64,000 bases of DNA from Acinetobacter pittii ATCC 19004 = CIP 70.29 (GCF_000369045.1 NZ_KB849786.1:355906-419905); one strand, 5' to 3'; shown: positions 1 through 8,913, counted from the stretch's first letter. Notes: generated by a model not told the origin, from the letters alone. Numbers and translations: made by a program.

Positions 1-673
1 TAACGATGATTATTCGGCAGAAAATACCTCAAAAATCTTGATTGGTGCGATTAAAAAAATTGCTGGTAAAGGGCCTATCTATTATGTCAGTCACGATTTA
101 GGCAATACGGCTTCTTATCCACTGGTTGCCAATAATCAAGGCTATATCAAAAAAGTAGTATTTATGGACTCGCCAATTCCAGATCGTGCAATGTTTGGAT
201 ATCCAGGATACACACTTGATGGTCCAGGTCTGGGCTGGCACTTTGGTTATTTCAGCTTTGGTGATATTGCTGAAAAGCAAATTGCTAATGACCCAAATTT
301 ATTTTTCTCGTACTTTATTAAAACCTATGCAGGGAAAAAAGAAATTTTTACATCTGAGCTACTTGCTGAGTTGATTGAGCCATATTCAACTCGAGATAAA
401 TTAAAAGCAGCTTTTGGTTATTACCATTCTCATGCTGATTCAGTTCGTCAAAATGAAGCATTACTTGCTAATGGTAAAAAGTTAACCATACCTTCTATGG
501 CACTTACCGGCCAAAAAGGCGTAAATGATGTTTTGGTTAAAGAGATGCGGGCAAGATTTGTAGCTGATCCAGCCCAATACTCAGCCATTATTTTGCCAGA
601 TACAGGACACTGGATGGTGGAAGAAAACGCTGAAGGCGTCGAGAAAAGTTTATCGAACTTTTTATTTAAATAA
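1..673 (+). CDS. Cif-like epoxide hydrolase, copy 1 (5' end outside window)
   Basis: Only the C-terminal two thirds are visible; the frame is open from base 2 and the true start lies upstream. The visible part aligns without net indels to the C-terminal part of the next gene: bases 2-673 match 1123-1794. It keeps the same motifs: the nucleophile motif SHDLG, DSPIPD (acid of the charge relay), WHFGYF and GYYH (ring-opening His/Tyr pair), and DTGHW (catalytic His). This set is the signature of the Cif (CFTR inhibitory factor) type of epoxide hydrolase, a secreted alpha/beta hydrolase known from Pseudomonas and described from Acinetobacter as aCif. The protein is presumably exported like its neighbour, but the signal peptide is not in view. 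The substrate is unknown. Confidence 0.85.
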   Translation, partial: NDDYSAENTSKILIGAIKKIAGKGPIYYVSHDLGNTASYPLVANNQGYIKKVVFMDSPIPDRAMFGYPGYTLDGPGLGWHFGYFSFGDIAEKQIANDPNLFFSYFIKTYAGKKEIFTSELLAELIEPYSTRDKLKAAFGYYHSHADSVRQNEALLANGKKLTIPSMALTGQKGVNDVLVKEMRARFVADPAQYSAIILPDTGHWMVEENAEGVEKSLSNFLFK

Positions 674-744
674 ATATGAAATTCATCGCACTCAGGCTTA
701 AGGGTTGGGTGTAATGAATTATTTATTTTAAATGAGTCATTAAT
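674..744 (+). other. Short spacer with imperfect hairpin between tandem hydrolase genes
   Basis: The 71-bp spacer holds an imperfect inverted repeat (about 688-726, arms beginning attcat and ending atgaat). It lacks a clean T-run, so termination is uncertain. It could be a weak terminator or an mRNA-stabilising structure between the two paralogues. Confidence 0.3.
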
Positions 745-1794
745 ATGAATAGATATTTTAAAAATATATCCATTTCTACAGCTTTTATTTTGGTTGGTTC
801 TTCATATGCAAATGCAGAATATGACCCAAACTTAAAGTCGATAGATACACCACCAGCCGTTTCACAGCAAATGTTTAATAAAGTGAAATCTGAAGGGTTA
901 GGACAATATGCTTATGCAAAAGGTTTATCTAGTAAATTTATCGAGTCTGAAGGCGTAAAACTCCATTATGTTGAAGGCGGATCTAAAGGCACACCGATTG
1001 TATTTATTCATGGTTTTGGTTCGACATGGAAAATGTGGGAACCAGTCATGCTTTCTTATATGAAAGACCATAAAGTGATTGCAATTGATTTACCGGGTTT
1101 GGGTCAATCATCTCCCATACTTAACGATGATTATTCGGCAGAAAATACCTCAAAAATTTTGATTGGCGCGATAAAACAAATTACCAAGAATGAGCCTATT
1201 TATTATGTTAGTCATGACATTGGAAATACTGCTTCTTATCCTCTAGTTGCAAATAATCAAGATTACGTTAAAAAAGTTGTCTTTATGGATTCTCCAATTC
1301 CAGATATGGAGACATTCAATCACCCGGGTTATTCTCCAAAAGGGCCGGGTTTAGGGTGGCATTTTGGTTATTTTAGTTTTGGTGATATTGCCGAAAAGCA
1401 AATTGCAAATGACCCAAATTTATTTCTCTCGTACTTTATTAAAACTTATGCAGGTAAAAAAGACATTTTTACACCTGAACTCCTTGCTGAGTTGATTGAG
1501 CCGTATTCGACTCGAGATAACTTAAAAGCAGCCTTTGGTTATTACCGTTCAAAGAAAGACTCAGCCTTACAAAATGAAGCACTTTTAGCAAATAACAAAA
1601 AGTTATTTATTCCTGCAATGGCACTTAGTGGTGAAAAGGGAGTGAATGACGTATTGATTAAAGAAATGAGAGCGAAGTTTGTTGAAGATCCAGCTAAGTT
1701 AGAAGCTGTAATTTTACCTAACACAGGTCATTGGCTAATTGAAGAAAACCCTGAAGGCGTCGAGAAAAGTTTATCCAATTTTCTATTTAAATAA
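745..1794 (+). CDS. Secreted Cif-like epoxide hydrolase, copy 2
   Basis: This is a 349-residue alpha/beta hydrolase with an N-terminal signal peptide (hydrophobic stretch about residues 9-20, likely cleavage after ANA at 24). Motifs in order are HGFGSTW (oxyanion hole), LPGLGQS, and SHDIG with Asp158 as nucleophile. Then come Asp182 in DSPIPD, His206 in WHF, the Tyr266/267 pair in FGYYR, and His329 in NTGHW. A nucleophile Asp, a carboxylate in the xxPIPD motif and a His/Tyr ring-opening pair instead of two Tyr are the diagnostic features of the Cif family. The pocket carboxylate is Asp here, whereas Pseudomonas Cif has Glu at that position. Cif enzymes open epoxides, including lipid epoxides, and act outside the cell. 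The gene is a tandem paralogue of the truncated gene before it. It is probably co-transcribed with it and with the next hydrolase. Family assignment is strong; the substrate is not shown. Confidence 0.88.
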   Translation: MNRYFKNISISTAFILVGSSYANAEYDPNLKSIDTPPAVSQQMFNKVKSEGLGQYAYAKGLSSKFIESEGVKLHYVEGGSKGTPIVFIHGFGSTWKMWEPVMLSYMKDHKVIAIDLPGLGQSSPILNDDYSAENTSKILIGAIKQITKNEPIYYVSHDIGNTASYPLVANNQDYVKKVVFMDSPIPDMETFNHPGYSPKGPGLGWHFGYFSFGDIAEKQIANDPNLFLSYFIKTYAGKKDIFTPELLAELIEPYSTRDNLKAAFGYYRSKKDSALQNEALLANNKKLFIPAMALSGEKGVNDVLIKEMRAKFVEDPAKLEAVILPNTGHWLIEENPEGVEKSLSNFLFK

Positions 1795-1806
1795 TCCGTA
1801 AAAATT

Positions 1807-1839
1807 TTACATTCGAATCGATGTTGAACTCGGATGTAA
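1807..1839 (+). other. Hairpin after second Cif-like gene
   Basis: Ten-base arms (1807-1816 and 1830-1839) pair with one G-T wobble. No T-run follows, so it is more likely a processing or stabilising structure than a simple terminator. A comparable imperfect hairpin follows the first copy. Confidence 0.35.
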
Positions 1840-1885
1840 CTCAGCTAAAACATCCTTATTCCTATTTGTTCGAGAGAAATGAAAG

Positions 1886-2893
1886 ATGAAAAATAAACTG
1901 CCATTCTTGTCTTTATTTTTTGCTTGTCTTACTACATCAACAGTCAGTTCTGCAAATAATGTGTATGGAGAGCATTTAGAAGGATTTAAATATTCTTATC
2001 CGCTCCAATATTTTAACTTCTCATCCCAACAGCAAAATTTAAAAATGGGATATATGGATGTTCAACCCAAAAAACCTAATGGACAAACAGTGGTGGTTTT
2101 ACATGGCAAAAACTTTTGTGGTGCAACTTGGGAAGAAACCATTAGTTTTCTAACACAAAATGGCTATCGGGTGATTGCTCCCGATCAAATCGGTTTCTGT
2201 ACTTCTAGCAAACCAGATCATTATCAATATAGTTTCCAACAGCTTGCAGAGAACACACATGCTTTACTCGATAAATTAGGGGTTAAACAACCTATTTTAT
2301 TGGCGCATTCAACGGGTGGTATGTTGGCAACCCGCTATGCTTTGATGTATCCGAAAGAAACAAAATTATTAGGAATGGTCAATCCAATTGGTTTAGAGGA
2401 CTGGAAAGCAAAAGGAGTTCCATATCGCAGTATTGATCAATGGTATCAGCGTGAACTGAAAGTGAGTGCTGAGTCTATTAAAGCTTATGAATTAAAAACT
2501 TATTATCAGGGGCAATGGAAGCCTGAATATGATAAATGGGTAGATATGTTAGCTGGATTAAATGCAGGGAAGGGACATGAAAAAGTCGCTTGGAACTCAG
2601 CACTTATTTACGACATGATTTTTACTCAACCTGTCTATTATGAATTCTCTCATCTTAAAGTGCCTACCGTGCTTTATATCGGTACTGGTGACACGACTGC
2701 AATTGGTAGTGATATAGCTCCACCTGAAGTTAAACAAAAAATTGGTCAATATAGCGTTCTGGGTAAAGAGGCCGCGAAAACAATTCCAAATGCTGAATTA
2801 ATTGAATTTGCAGGTATGGGACATTCACCACAAATGCAAGACCCGAAACTATTTCATGAGGCGTTGATCAAAACTCTAAAGAAATACGATTAA
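1886..2893 (+). CDS. Secreted alpha/beta hydrolase (serine nucleophile)
   Basis: The protein has 335 residues and a signal peptide (MKNKLPFLSLFFACLTTS, probable cleavage near SSA at 23). It is an alpha/beta hydrolase fold: HGKNFCG supplies the oxyanion hole, AHSTGG is the nucleophile elbow with Ser, GTGDTT carries a candidate acid, and GMGHSP gives the catalytic His. The Ser nucleophile separates it from the two Asp-nucleophile hydrolases upstream, so it is an esterase, lipase or C-C hydrolase type rather than an epoxide hydrolase. It sits 91 bp after the Cif-like gene and 73 bp before an SDR on the same strand, which suggests a shared catabolic or detoxification role. Substrate unknown. Confidence 0.8.
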   Translation: MKNKLPFLSLFFACLTTSTVSSANNVYGEHLEGFKYSYPLQYFNFSSQQQNLKMGYMDVQPKKPNGQTVVVLHGKNFCGATWEETISFLTQNGYRVIAPDQIGFCTSSKPDHYQYSFQQLAENTHALLDKLGVKQPILLAHSTGGMLATRYALMYPKETKLLGMVNPIGLEDWKAKGVPYRSIDQWYQRELKVSAESIKAYELKTYYQGQWKPEYDKWVDMLAGLNAGKGHEKVAWNSALIYDMIFTQPVYYEFSHLKVPTVLYIGTGDTTAIGSDIAPPEVKQKIGQYSVLGKEAAKTIPNAELIEFAGMGHSPQMQDPKLFHEALIKTLKKYD

Positions 2894-2966
2894 TTATTTG
2901 AATCTGTAGTTTAGCTGAAAATACTTTATTTAAAGTCCAATATATAGCTTATAAAAGGAGTCAGTT

Positions 2967-3722
2967 ATGAGTAATATTTTATCGCATGATTTAGACAATA
3001 AAATTGCGTTTGTGCAAGGGGGATCACGAGGTATAGGAGCTGCAATTGTTTCTAAATTAGCAGAGCAAGGTGCAACAGTAGCCTTTACTTATGCAAACTC
3101 TGAACAAGCAGCACATCAATTGGTTGAAGAGTTGAGTGCAAATGGTTTAAAGGTAACTGCATTAAAAGCTGATAGTGGCTCTCCAGAGCAAATCATAGAG
3201 GCGATTAATCATGTTGTTACTGCATACGGGAAAATTGATATTTTAGTGAATAATGTCGGTATTTTTGTGATGAACAAAATACAAGATGTGACATTAGATG
3301 AAATTGACAAAATGATCGCTGTAAATATCAAGAGTGTAATTGTCGCTGCAAATGAAGTCCTAAAACATATGCCAGACTACGGCCGTATTATTAACATAGG
3401 TAGTATTAACGCCGAACGAGTACCTACAGAAGGTTTGACTTTATATAGCATGACAAAATCAGCTATTAAAGGTTTAACTAAAGGTATGGCACGTGACTTA
3501 GGTGAGCGATTTATTACGGTCAATAATATTCAACCGGGCCCAGTTGATACCGACATGAATCCAGCAGATGGTGAAATGGCAAGTTCGCTTATAGATATTA
3601 TGGCGATTAAGCGTTATGGTCATAAAAGTGAAATTGCATCATTAGTTTCATGGTTGTGTAGTGAACATGCCGGTTATATCACAGGTGCAAACATCAATAT
3701 TGATGGGGGATATGGTATTTAA
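2967..3722 (+). CDS. SDR family NAD(P)-dependent oxidoreductase
   Basis: A classical short-chain dehydrogenase of 251 residues. GGSRGIG near residue 18 is the cofactor-binding glycine motif, NNVG is the structural motif, Ser (GSIN) is the catalytic serine, and YSMTK is the YxxxK pair. INIDGGYGI closes the fold, as in 3-oxoacyl-ACP-reductase-like members. A strong ribosome-binding site (aaaggag, about 2955-2961) precedes the ATG. It lies at the end of the hydrolase cluster and might oxidise or reduce an alcohol or carbonyl product of those hydrolases (inference). A hairpin terminator follows at 3856-3883. Confidence 0.85.
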   Translation: MSNILSHDLDNKIAFVQGGSRGIGAAIVSKLAEQGATVAFTYANSEQAAHQLVEELSANGLKVTALKADSGSPEQIIEAINHVVTAYGKIDILVNNVGIFVMNKIQDVTLDEIDKMIAVNIKSVIVAANEVLKHMPDYGRIINIGSINAERVPTEGLTLYSMTKSAIKGLTKGMARDLGERFITVNNIQPGPVDTDMNPADGEMASSLIDIMAIKRYGHKSEIASLVSWLCSEHAGYITGANINIDGGYGI

Positions 3723-3855
3723 CTGAGGGGCAATTATTTGGTTTCTAAGCCTAGCTCATACCAGGAAAGGAGTAAGTTTTAAAATAGTTCTTTTGAAGCA
3801 TCTTATATTGTTATAGCTTGAATTATTTAATATATTTTAGTTATTAATCTATTTT

Positions 3856-3883
3856 AAAAGCCCTTTTTATCATAAGGGCTTTT
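3856..3883. terminator. Bidirectional hairpin terminator
   Basis: A ten-base perfect inverted repeat (aaaagccctt / aagggctttt) lies with flanking T/A runs between the convergent SDR and TetR genes. Confidence 0.75.
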
Positions 3884-3891
3884 GTGTGGAG

Positions 3892-4527
3892 CTATTCTTT
3901 ATATTGCCATGCTTTTAAAAAGGTTTGGCAAACTTCTTGATTTAACCGCTGTAGTTCTTCTGGAGTTGGAATATTTCCACTAATCAACGTAGCTGGATAT
4001 GTATAGCCCATCACTGCCCCGAGGAAAGCCTTTGTTGCCTCCTCTGGCTGATCAATTTTAACAATACCAGCATTGTGTGCAGTTGCAAGAATATCGGTTA
4101 AAGATCTTTTAATATTACCTTGAGTACGTTGCTGAATTTTAGGAAGAATTTCTTTCATTTCAACTAAGGCAATAATCAGCAATCTTTGCAGGCGAATGAC
4201 GTCAATATGATAAAAATGATTTTGTACAGACTGTCCAATTTCTAACAATAATTGATCTAGTCGCTTATTTTTCAATTCATGCTGCTCAATGAAAGGTGCT
4301 TCCATTTCTGCTTTTAAATGATCAAAGACTTCAATAAGTAACGCTGTCTTTGTCGGGAAATGGTTGTATAAAGTTTGTCGATTTGTACCGGCTTTCGTGG
4401 CAACAGCCTCTAAACGGACTTCTAATCCATGCTCAAGGAATAGTTCACGGGCTGCTGCCACAATAGTAGGGCGAATTCGAGACGGACGACCTGGTGATTT
4501 TTTTAGCATATCGGTTTTCTTGCACAT
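3892..4527 (-). CDS. TetR/AcrR family repressor, divergent from RND pump
   Basis: A 211-residue regulator. The N-terminal helix-turn-helix spans about residues 20-65 (IVAAARELFLEHG, then TNRQTLYNHF and TKTALL); the rest is the ligand-binding domain. It is divergently transcribed from the RND pump genes, the usual arrangement of a local efflux repressor. A perfect palindrome (4532-4560) begins 5 bp from this start codon, so autorepression is likely. No ribosome-binding site precedes the ATG at 4525-4527. The transcript may be nearly leaderless, or translation may begin at the in-frame ATG at 4507-4509. The ligand is unknown. Control of the upstream epoxide hydrolase genes is possible, as CifR (also TetR) does in Pseudomonas, but nothing here demonstrates it. 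Confidence 0.88.
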   Translation of the reverse strand: MCKKTDMLKKSPGRPSRIRPTIVAAARELFLEHGLEVRLEAVATKAGTNRQTLYNHFPTKTALLIEVFDHLKAEMEAPFIEQHELKNKRLDQLLLEIGQSVQNHFYHIDVIRLQRLLIIALVEMKEILPKIQQRTQGNIKRSLTDILATAHNAGIVKIDQPEEATKAFLGAVMGYTYPATLISGNIPTPEELQRLNQEVCQTFLKAWQYKE

Positions 4528-4531
4528 CGTA

Positions 4532-4560
4532 TTTATTTACTTTACAGTAAAGTAAATAAA
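4532..4560. promoter_or_regulatory. Probable TetR operator: perfect 29-nt palindrome
   Basis: Fourteen-base perfect arms flank a single central base (4546), built on tttactttac / gtaaagtaaa. The palindrome lies between divergent tetR (ATG 4527) and the pump gene (ATG 4588), where one bound repressor could block both promoters. Length and symmetry fit TetR-family operators. Confidence 0.75.
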
Positions 4561-4587
4561 TTGTCTATAAGTCTAGGGTGCCAAAAT

Positions 4588-5712
4588 ATGTTTGGTTCGG
4601 TTTTTTTTAATCATAAGTACTTGTGGTTATTGCCTTTGCTACTTTTTCTTAATGGATGTGATTCTGATCCGCCTGCCCCTAAAAATATTCAGCAGGTGGG
4701 CATTATCACTATAAAACCAGAGACGATTGAATCTACCTATCAATTGGCTGGAAGAACGGTGGCCTCTGAAATTTCTCAGGTCCGTCCACAAGTCAATGGA
4801 GTAGTAATAGAGCAATTATTTAAGGAAGGCACGCAAGTAAGCAAAGGGCAGCCACTTTATAAAATTGATTCATCCCTCTATCGAGATAGCGTGGATGAAG
4901 CCGCTGGTAATCTTGCATTAGCAAAAGCCACTGTAAATTCGACTCGCCTTCAAGCCGAGCGTTATAAAGAATTAATTAAAGTAAATGGGGTGAGTCAACA
5001 GGAGCTTGATAATGCTCAAAGTGCATATGAGCAAGCGAAAGCGACTGTTGCCGTAAATGAAGCTGTACTGAAAACAGCACGAACCAATTTACGTTACACA
5101 CAAGTTAGTGCGCCAATTTCAGGACGGATAGGGCGTTCATCTATTACACGTGGGGCTTTAGTCACCTCTGCTCAAACAGATCCTTTAGCAACGATTCAAA
5201 AACTGGACCCCATGTATGTCGATTTGACTCAGTCGAGTGATGAATACATGGCACTGCGTAAACAGCTTACTGAAAATGGAATAAAACCGACTGAACTTTC
5301 AGTACGTTTGAAGCTTGAGAATGGCACTGCCTATGCAGAACAGGGGACTTTTAAGTTTAGTGATGTTGCTGTAGATGAGGCGACAGGAAGTGTCACCTTA
5401 CGTGCAGCATTTCCCAACCCCAATAATGCGTTATTGCCCGGCCTGTATGTGCGGGCAGAACTTGGAACGGGAACACGTCCTAACAGCGTCTTAATTCCTC
5501 AAGGTGCGCTGTTCCGAGACGCAGAAGGAAATCCACTTGTTTGGATTGTTGGAAAAGATAATAAAGCCGAGCAACGAAAAATTACTCTAGGCGATGCAAT
5601 TGATAATCGTTGGTTAGTGACCTCTGGCTTGAAAGCAGGAGATCAAATCATTGTTGAGGGTCTGCAAGGCTTAAGTGCCGGCATGACGATTAAACCTACC
5701 CCAATGAGTTGA
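4588..5712 (+). CDS. RND efflux periplasmic adaptor (AcrA/MexA type lipoprotein)
   Basis: A membrane-fusion protein of 374 residues from the ATG at 4588. A ribosome-binding site (aggg, 4575-4578) precedes that ATG, and the frame also reads back to a TTG at 4561. The N-terminus is a lipoprotein signal with lipobox LNGC, so it is anchored to the inner membrane by lipid. The lipoyl half-motifs (RPQVNGVV, and SAPISGRIG about 110 residues later) flank a coiled-coil hairpin. The beta-barrel and membrane-proximal domains follow (VLIPQGALF). It would bridge the RND pump encoded 9 bp downstream to an outer-membrane channel. No channel gene is present here, so a TolC-like protein encoded elsewhere must be used. 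Confidence 0.9.
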   Translation: MFGSVFFNHKYLWLLPLLLFLNGCDSDPPAPKNIQQVGIITIKPETIESTYQLAGRTVASEISQVRPQVNGVVIEQLFKEGTQVSKGQPLYKIDSSLYRDSVDEAAGNLALAKATVNSTRLQAERYKELIKVNGVSQQELDNAQSAYEQAKATVAVNEAVLKTARTNLRYTQVSAPISGRIGRSSITRGALVTSAQTDPLATIQKLDPMYVDLTQSSDEYMALRKQLTENGIKPTELSVRLKLENGTAYAEQGTFKFSDVAVDEATGSVTLRAAFPNPNNALLPGLYVRAELGTGTRPNSVLIPQGALFRDAEGNPLVWIVGKDNKAEQRKITLGDAIDNRWLVTSGLKAGDQIIVEGLQGLSAGMTIKPTPMS

Positions 5713-5721
5713 GGATTGCGT

Positions 5722-8700
5722 ATGTTGTCGAGTTTTTTTATTGCACGACCTATTTTTGCTTGGGTCCTCTCTATTTGTATTATGGCATTGGGGACGATTT
5801 CGATTTTAACGTTACCCATTGAGCAGTATCCTGACATTGCACCACCGGGTGTAAATGTTACTGCAAATTATCCGGGAGCATCTGCTAAAACTGTTGAAGA
5901 CAGTGTTACCCAGATTTTGGAGCAACAAATTAAAGGGATTGATGGTCTACTTTATTTTTCATCGAGTAGTAGTTCGGCGGGTCAAGCACGGATAAGTCTT
6001 AGTTTTGATCAGAATACCAATCCTGACACTGCTCAGGTGCAGGTGCAAAATGCTGTGAATCAGGCACTGAGTCGATTGCCTCAAGAGGTTCAGCAGCAAG
6101 GGATCACTGTGACAAAGTCACAAGGCGATAGTTTACTGGTCTTTGCGCTTTACGATGAAAGAGGGACTAGATCTTCTGTCGACATATCTGACTATATGGT
6201 GAGTACACTGCAAGACCCATTAAGTCGGGTCGATGGAGTGGGTGAAATCACCGTATTTGGTGCTCAATATGCAATGCGCATCTGGCTTGATCCTCATAAA
6301 TTGAACAGTTATGGATTAATGCCATCAGACGTTAGAACTGCAATTGAAGCACAAAACACTCAAATTACAGCGGGAGAATTGGGCGCATTACCCACGCGTG
6401 ATGGGCAGGCTTTAAATGCAACAGTAACAGCATTATCTCGGTTACAGACCGTGAGCCAATTTGAAAATATTATTTTGCGGACACAAACCAATGGTGCGGT
6501 TGTATTACTTAAAGATGTTGCCCGAGTCGAGCGTGGTGCAGAGAGTTATCAGACTTCTACACGTTTGAATGGAAAGCCAGCTTCGGGTATGTCTATTCAA
6601 CTTGCTTCTGGTGCCAATGCATTAGAAACGGCTGAACGAGTTAAAACTGAAGTCACACGGTTAACTGCCTCTATGCCAGCGGGTTTAAAAGTTGCATACC
6701 CACGCGACAGTACGCCATTTGTAGAAGCTTCTGTAAATGGGGTGATTAAAACTTTAGCTGAAGCGATTGTTCTCGTCATTATTGTCATGTTCTTATTTTT
6801 ACAGAGCTGGCGTGCGACTTTAATACCGGCAATTGCTGTTCCAGTTGTATTGTTAGGAACATTTGGTGTGTTGAGCGTACTTGGCTATAGCATTAATACA
6901 CTGACTTTGTTTGCGATGGTACTCGCAATTGGTTTACTTGTAGATGATGCGATTGTCGTTGTAGAAAATGTCGAGCGGGTTATGCATGAGCAAAATGTTG
7001 ATGCTCGGCAAGCCACCTTAATTTCAATGCAAGAAATATCGGGTGCGCTCGTGGGTATTGCCATGGTACTCGCAGCGGTATTTTTACCTATGGCATTTTT
7101 TGGTGGTTCTGTCGGGATTATCTATCGGCAGTTTTCGGTAACGCTTGTATCGGCAATGGTACTTTCTGCAATTGTTGCTTTAACACTTTCACCTGCGTTA
7201 TGTGCAACATTACTCAAACCTGCAAATGAAAAACATAAGCAGAGAAAATTCTTTACTTGGTTCAATCGTAAAGTCGAACAAGGGCAGTCAGGCTACCGCA
7301 TAAAGCTAGTTGCTGTTTTAGGTAAACCCAAAGTCTTTATGATCATATTCGTAGGTATTACAGCTTTGTTAGGTTGGCAATATACGCGTATGAATACGGG
7401 GTTTTTACCACAAGAAGACCAAGGCTCGGTTATGGTTCAATTTAGTACGCCTGTAGGCACGACACTAGCTGAAACAGAGCGGGTTGGTAATCAGATTGCA
7501 GATTACTTTTTGACGAAAGAAAAGAATAATCTCAATGTGATTTTCATGGTGATGGGTAGAAATAACGCAGGCAGTGGGCAAAATGTGGGAATGGCATTTG
7601 CCGGACTCAAACATTGGGATGACCGAGAAGGTAGTGAAAATACAGCCGAAGCTGTGATTGCTCGTGCAAATGCACATTTTAAGTCACTGCGTAACGCACG
7701 TGTTCAGGTACTTTCACCCGCTGCTGTAAGAGGCCTTGGGCAATCTAGTGGCTTTGAATTTTGGTTGCAAGATGCTGAAAATAAAGGACGAGATGCTTTA
7801 CTCGCAGCACAAAATAATGTGTTAAAAGTAGCAAATGCTGATTCTGGCCTAGCTGCAGTACGTTTAAATAGCTTAGAAGATAAAGCCCAGTTACAAGTCG
7901 ATATCGATCAAAGAAAAGCCAGTGCTCTTGGATTGGCCCAAGCAGATATTAGTAATACGCTGTCATCGGCGTGGGGCGGATCTTATATTAACGATTTCAT
8001 AGATCAGGGACGTGTTAAGCGAGTTTATTTGCAAGGAGAGGCAATCTATCGTTCCTTACCCCAAGATCTTGGGCAATGGTATGTTCGCGGTGCTACTGGT
8101 GAGATGACGCCATTTTCTAGCTTCTCTTCTGTGAAATGGCAGATGGGCCCTCAAATGCTGCAACGCTTTAACGGTCTTTCAGCCGTTCAAATACAAGGCT
8201 CTGCGGCGGCAGGTGAGAGTTCTGGTGGGGCTATGGATAAGATGCAGCAGTTAGTTGACCAGCAACAAGGTTTTAATCTTCAGTGGAGTGGGTTGTCTTA
8301 TCAAGAGAAACTAGCTGGTGGCCAAACGATCTGGTTATATTTGGCTTCAATCATCTTTATCTTTTTATGTTTGGCAGCACTTTATGAAAGTTGGTCTATT
8401 CCTGTTTCTGTCATGCTAGTGATTCCTTTAGGTCTTATTGGCGCTGTAGTTGCTGCAAGTCTGGCAGGTTTTGTTAACGATATTTACTTTCAGGTCGCTA
8501 TGCTTACCACCATTGGGCTTTCTGCCAAAAATGCTATTTTGATTGTTGAATTTGCGGCAGCTAAGTTAGAGGCTGGTCAGGCATTAATGGATGCCATTAT
8601 TGAAGGTGCTGGTCAGCGATTACGGCCAATTATTATGACATCTCTGGCTTTTGTTGCAGGTGTTCTTCCATTAGCTGTATCTACAGGAGCAGGAGCTGTC

Positions 8701-8835
8701 AGCCGAAAAGAAATTGGTATCGCCGTAACTGGTGGGATGATTTCGGGAACTCTACTTTCTATTTTCTTTGTGCCTTTATTTTTTCTTTTAGTTCGTCGTT
8801 TAACCAATAAGTTAAACACCAAAAAGGCAAAATGA
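5722..8835 (+). CDS. RND efflux pump inner-membrane transporter (HAE1, AcrB/MexB type)
   Basis: The protein has 1037 residues from the ATG at 5722, which has gagg at 5711-5714; the frame extends to a TTG at 5716. It starts with the family-typical LSSFFIARPIFAWVL. It keeps the proton-relay residues in TM4 (the adjacent DD in LLVDDAIVVVENV) and TM10 (Lys in LSAKNAILIVEFA). There are two large periplasmic loops and 12 predicted TM segments. It exports hydrophobic or amphiphilic compounds by proton antiport as a trimer with the adaptor upstream. The locus differs from AdeABC (two-component control) and AdeFGH (LysR control) in having a divergent TetR gene and no outer-membrane gene. Substrate range cannot be read from sequence. 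Confidence 0.92.
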   Translation: MLSSFFIARPIFAWVLSICIMALGTISILTLPIEQYPDIAPPGVNVTANYPGASAKTVEDSVTQILEQQIKGIDGLLYFSSSSSSAGQARISLSFDQNTNPDTAQVQVQNAVNQALSRLPQEVQQQGITVTKSQGDSLLVFALYDERGTRSSVDISDYMVSTLQDPLSRVDGVGEITVFGAQYAMRIWLDPHKLNSYGLMPSDVRTAIEAQNTQITAGELGALPTRDGQALNATVTALSRLQTVSQFENIILRTQTNGAVVLLKDVARVERGAESYQTSTRLNGKPASGMSIQLASGANALETAERVKTEVTRLTASMPAGLKVAYPRDSTPFVEASVNGVIKTLAEAIVLVIIVMFLFLQSWRATLIPAIAVPVVLLGTFGVLSVLGYSINTLTLFAMVLAIGLLVDDAIVVVENVERVMHEQNVDARQATLISMQEISGALVGIAMVLAAVFLPMAFFGGSVGIIYRQFSVTLVSAMVLSAIVALTLSPALCATLLKPANEKHKQRKFFTWFNRKVEQGQSGYRIKLVAVLGKPKVFMIIFVGITALLGWQYTRMNTGFLPQEDQGSVMVQFSTPVGTTLAETERVGNQIADYFLTKEKNNLNVIFMVMGRNNAGSGQNVGMAFAGLKHWDDREGSENTAEAVIARANAHFKSLRNARVQVLSPAAVRGLGQSSGFEFWLQDAENKGRDALLAAQNNVLKVANADSGLAAVRLNSLEDKAQLQVDIDQRKASALGLAQADISNTLSSAWGGSYINDFIDQGRVKRVYLQGEAIYRSLPQDLGQWYVRGATGEMTPFSSFSSVKWQMGPQMLQRFNGLSAVQIQGSAAAGESSGGAMDKMQQLVDQQQGFNLQWSGLSYQEKLAGGQTIWLYLASIIFIFLCLAALYESWSIPVSVMLVIPLGLIGAVVAASLAGFVNDIYFQVAMLTTIGLSAKNAILIVEFAAAKLEAGQALMDAIIEGAGQRLRPIIMTSLAFVAGVLPLAVSTGAGAVSRKEIGIAVTGGMISGTLLSIFFVPLFFLLVRRLTNKLNTKKAK

Positions 8836-8862
8836 TTTTACAAAACAGAATGTCATTAACAA

Positions 8863-8898
8863 TTAGCCCCTCATGCTATAAATAGCATGAGGGGCTAA
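8863..8898. terminator. Bidirectional hairpin terminator
   Basis: A sixteen-base perfect stem (ttagcccctcatgcta and its complement) with a taaa loop lies between convergent RND and nitroreductase genes. It is GC-rich at its centre and flanked by short T/A runs. Confidence 0.8.
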
Positions 8899-8913
8899 AA
8901 TCTGACTAAAAAC

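Noticed and set aside
3892..4527. Calling the TetR gene cifR
   Set aside because: It is next to the RND pump and on the far side of a terminator from the hydrolases; sequence alone does not show CifR orthology.
4588..8835. Naming the RND pump as AdeABC, AdeFGH or AdeIJK
   Set aside because: It has only two genes, a TetR neighbour and no outer-membrane component, unlike those loci.
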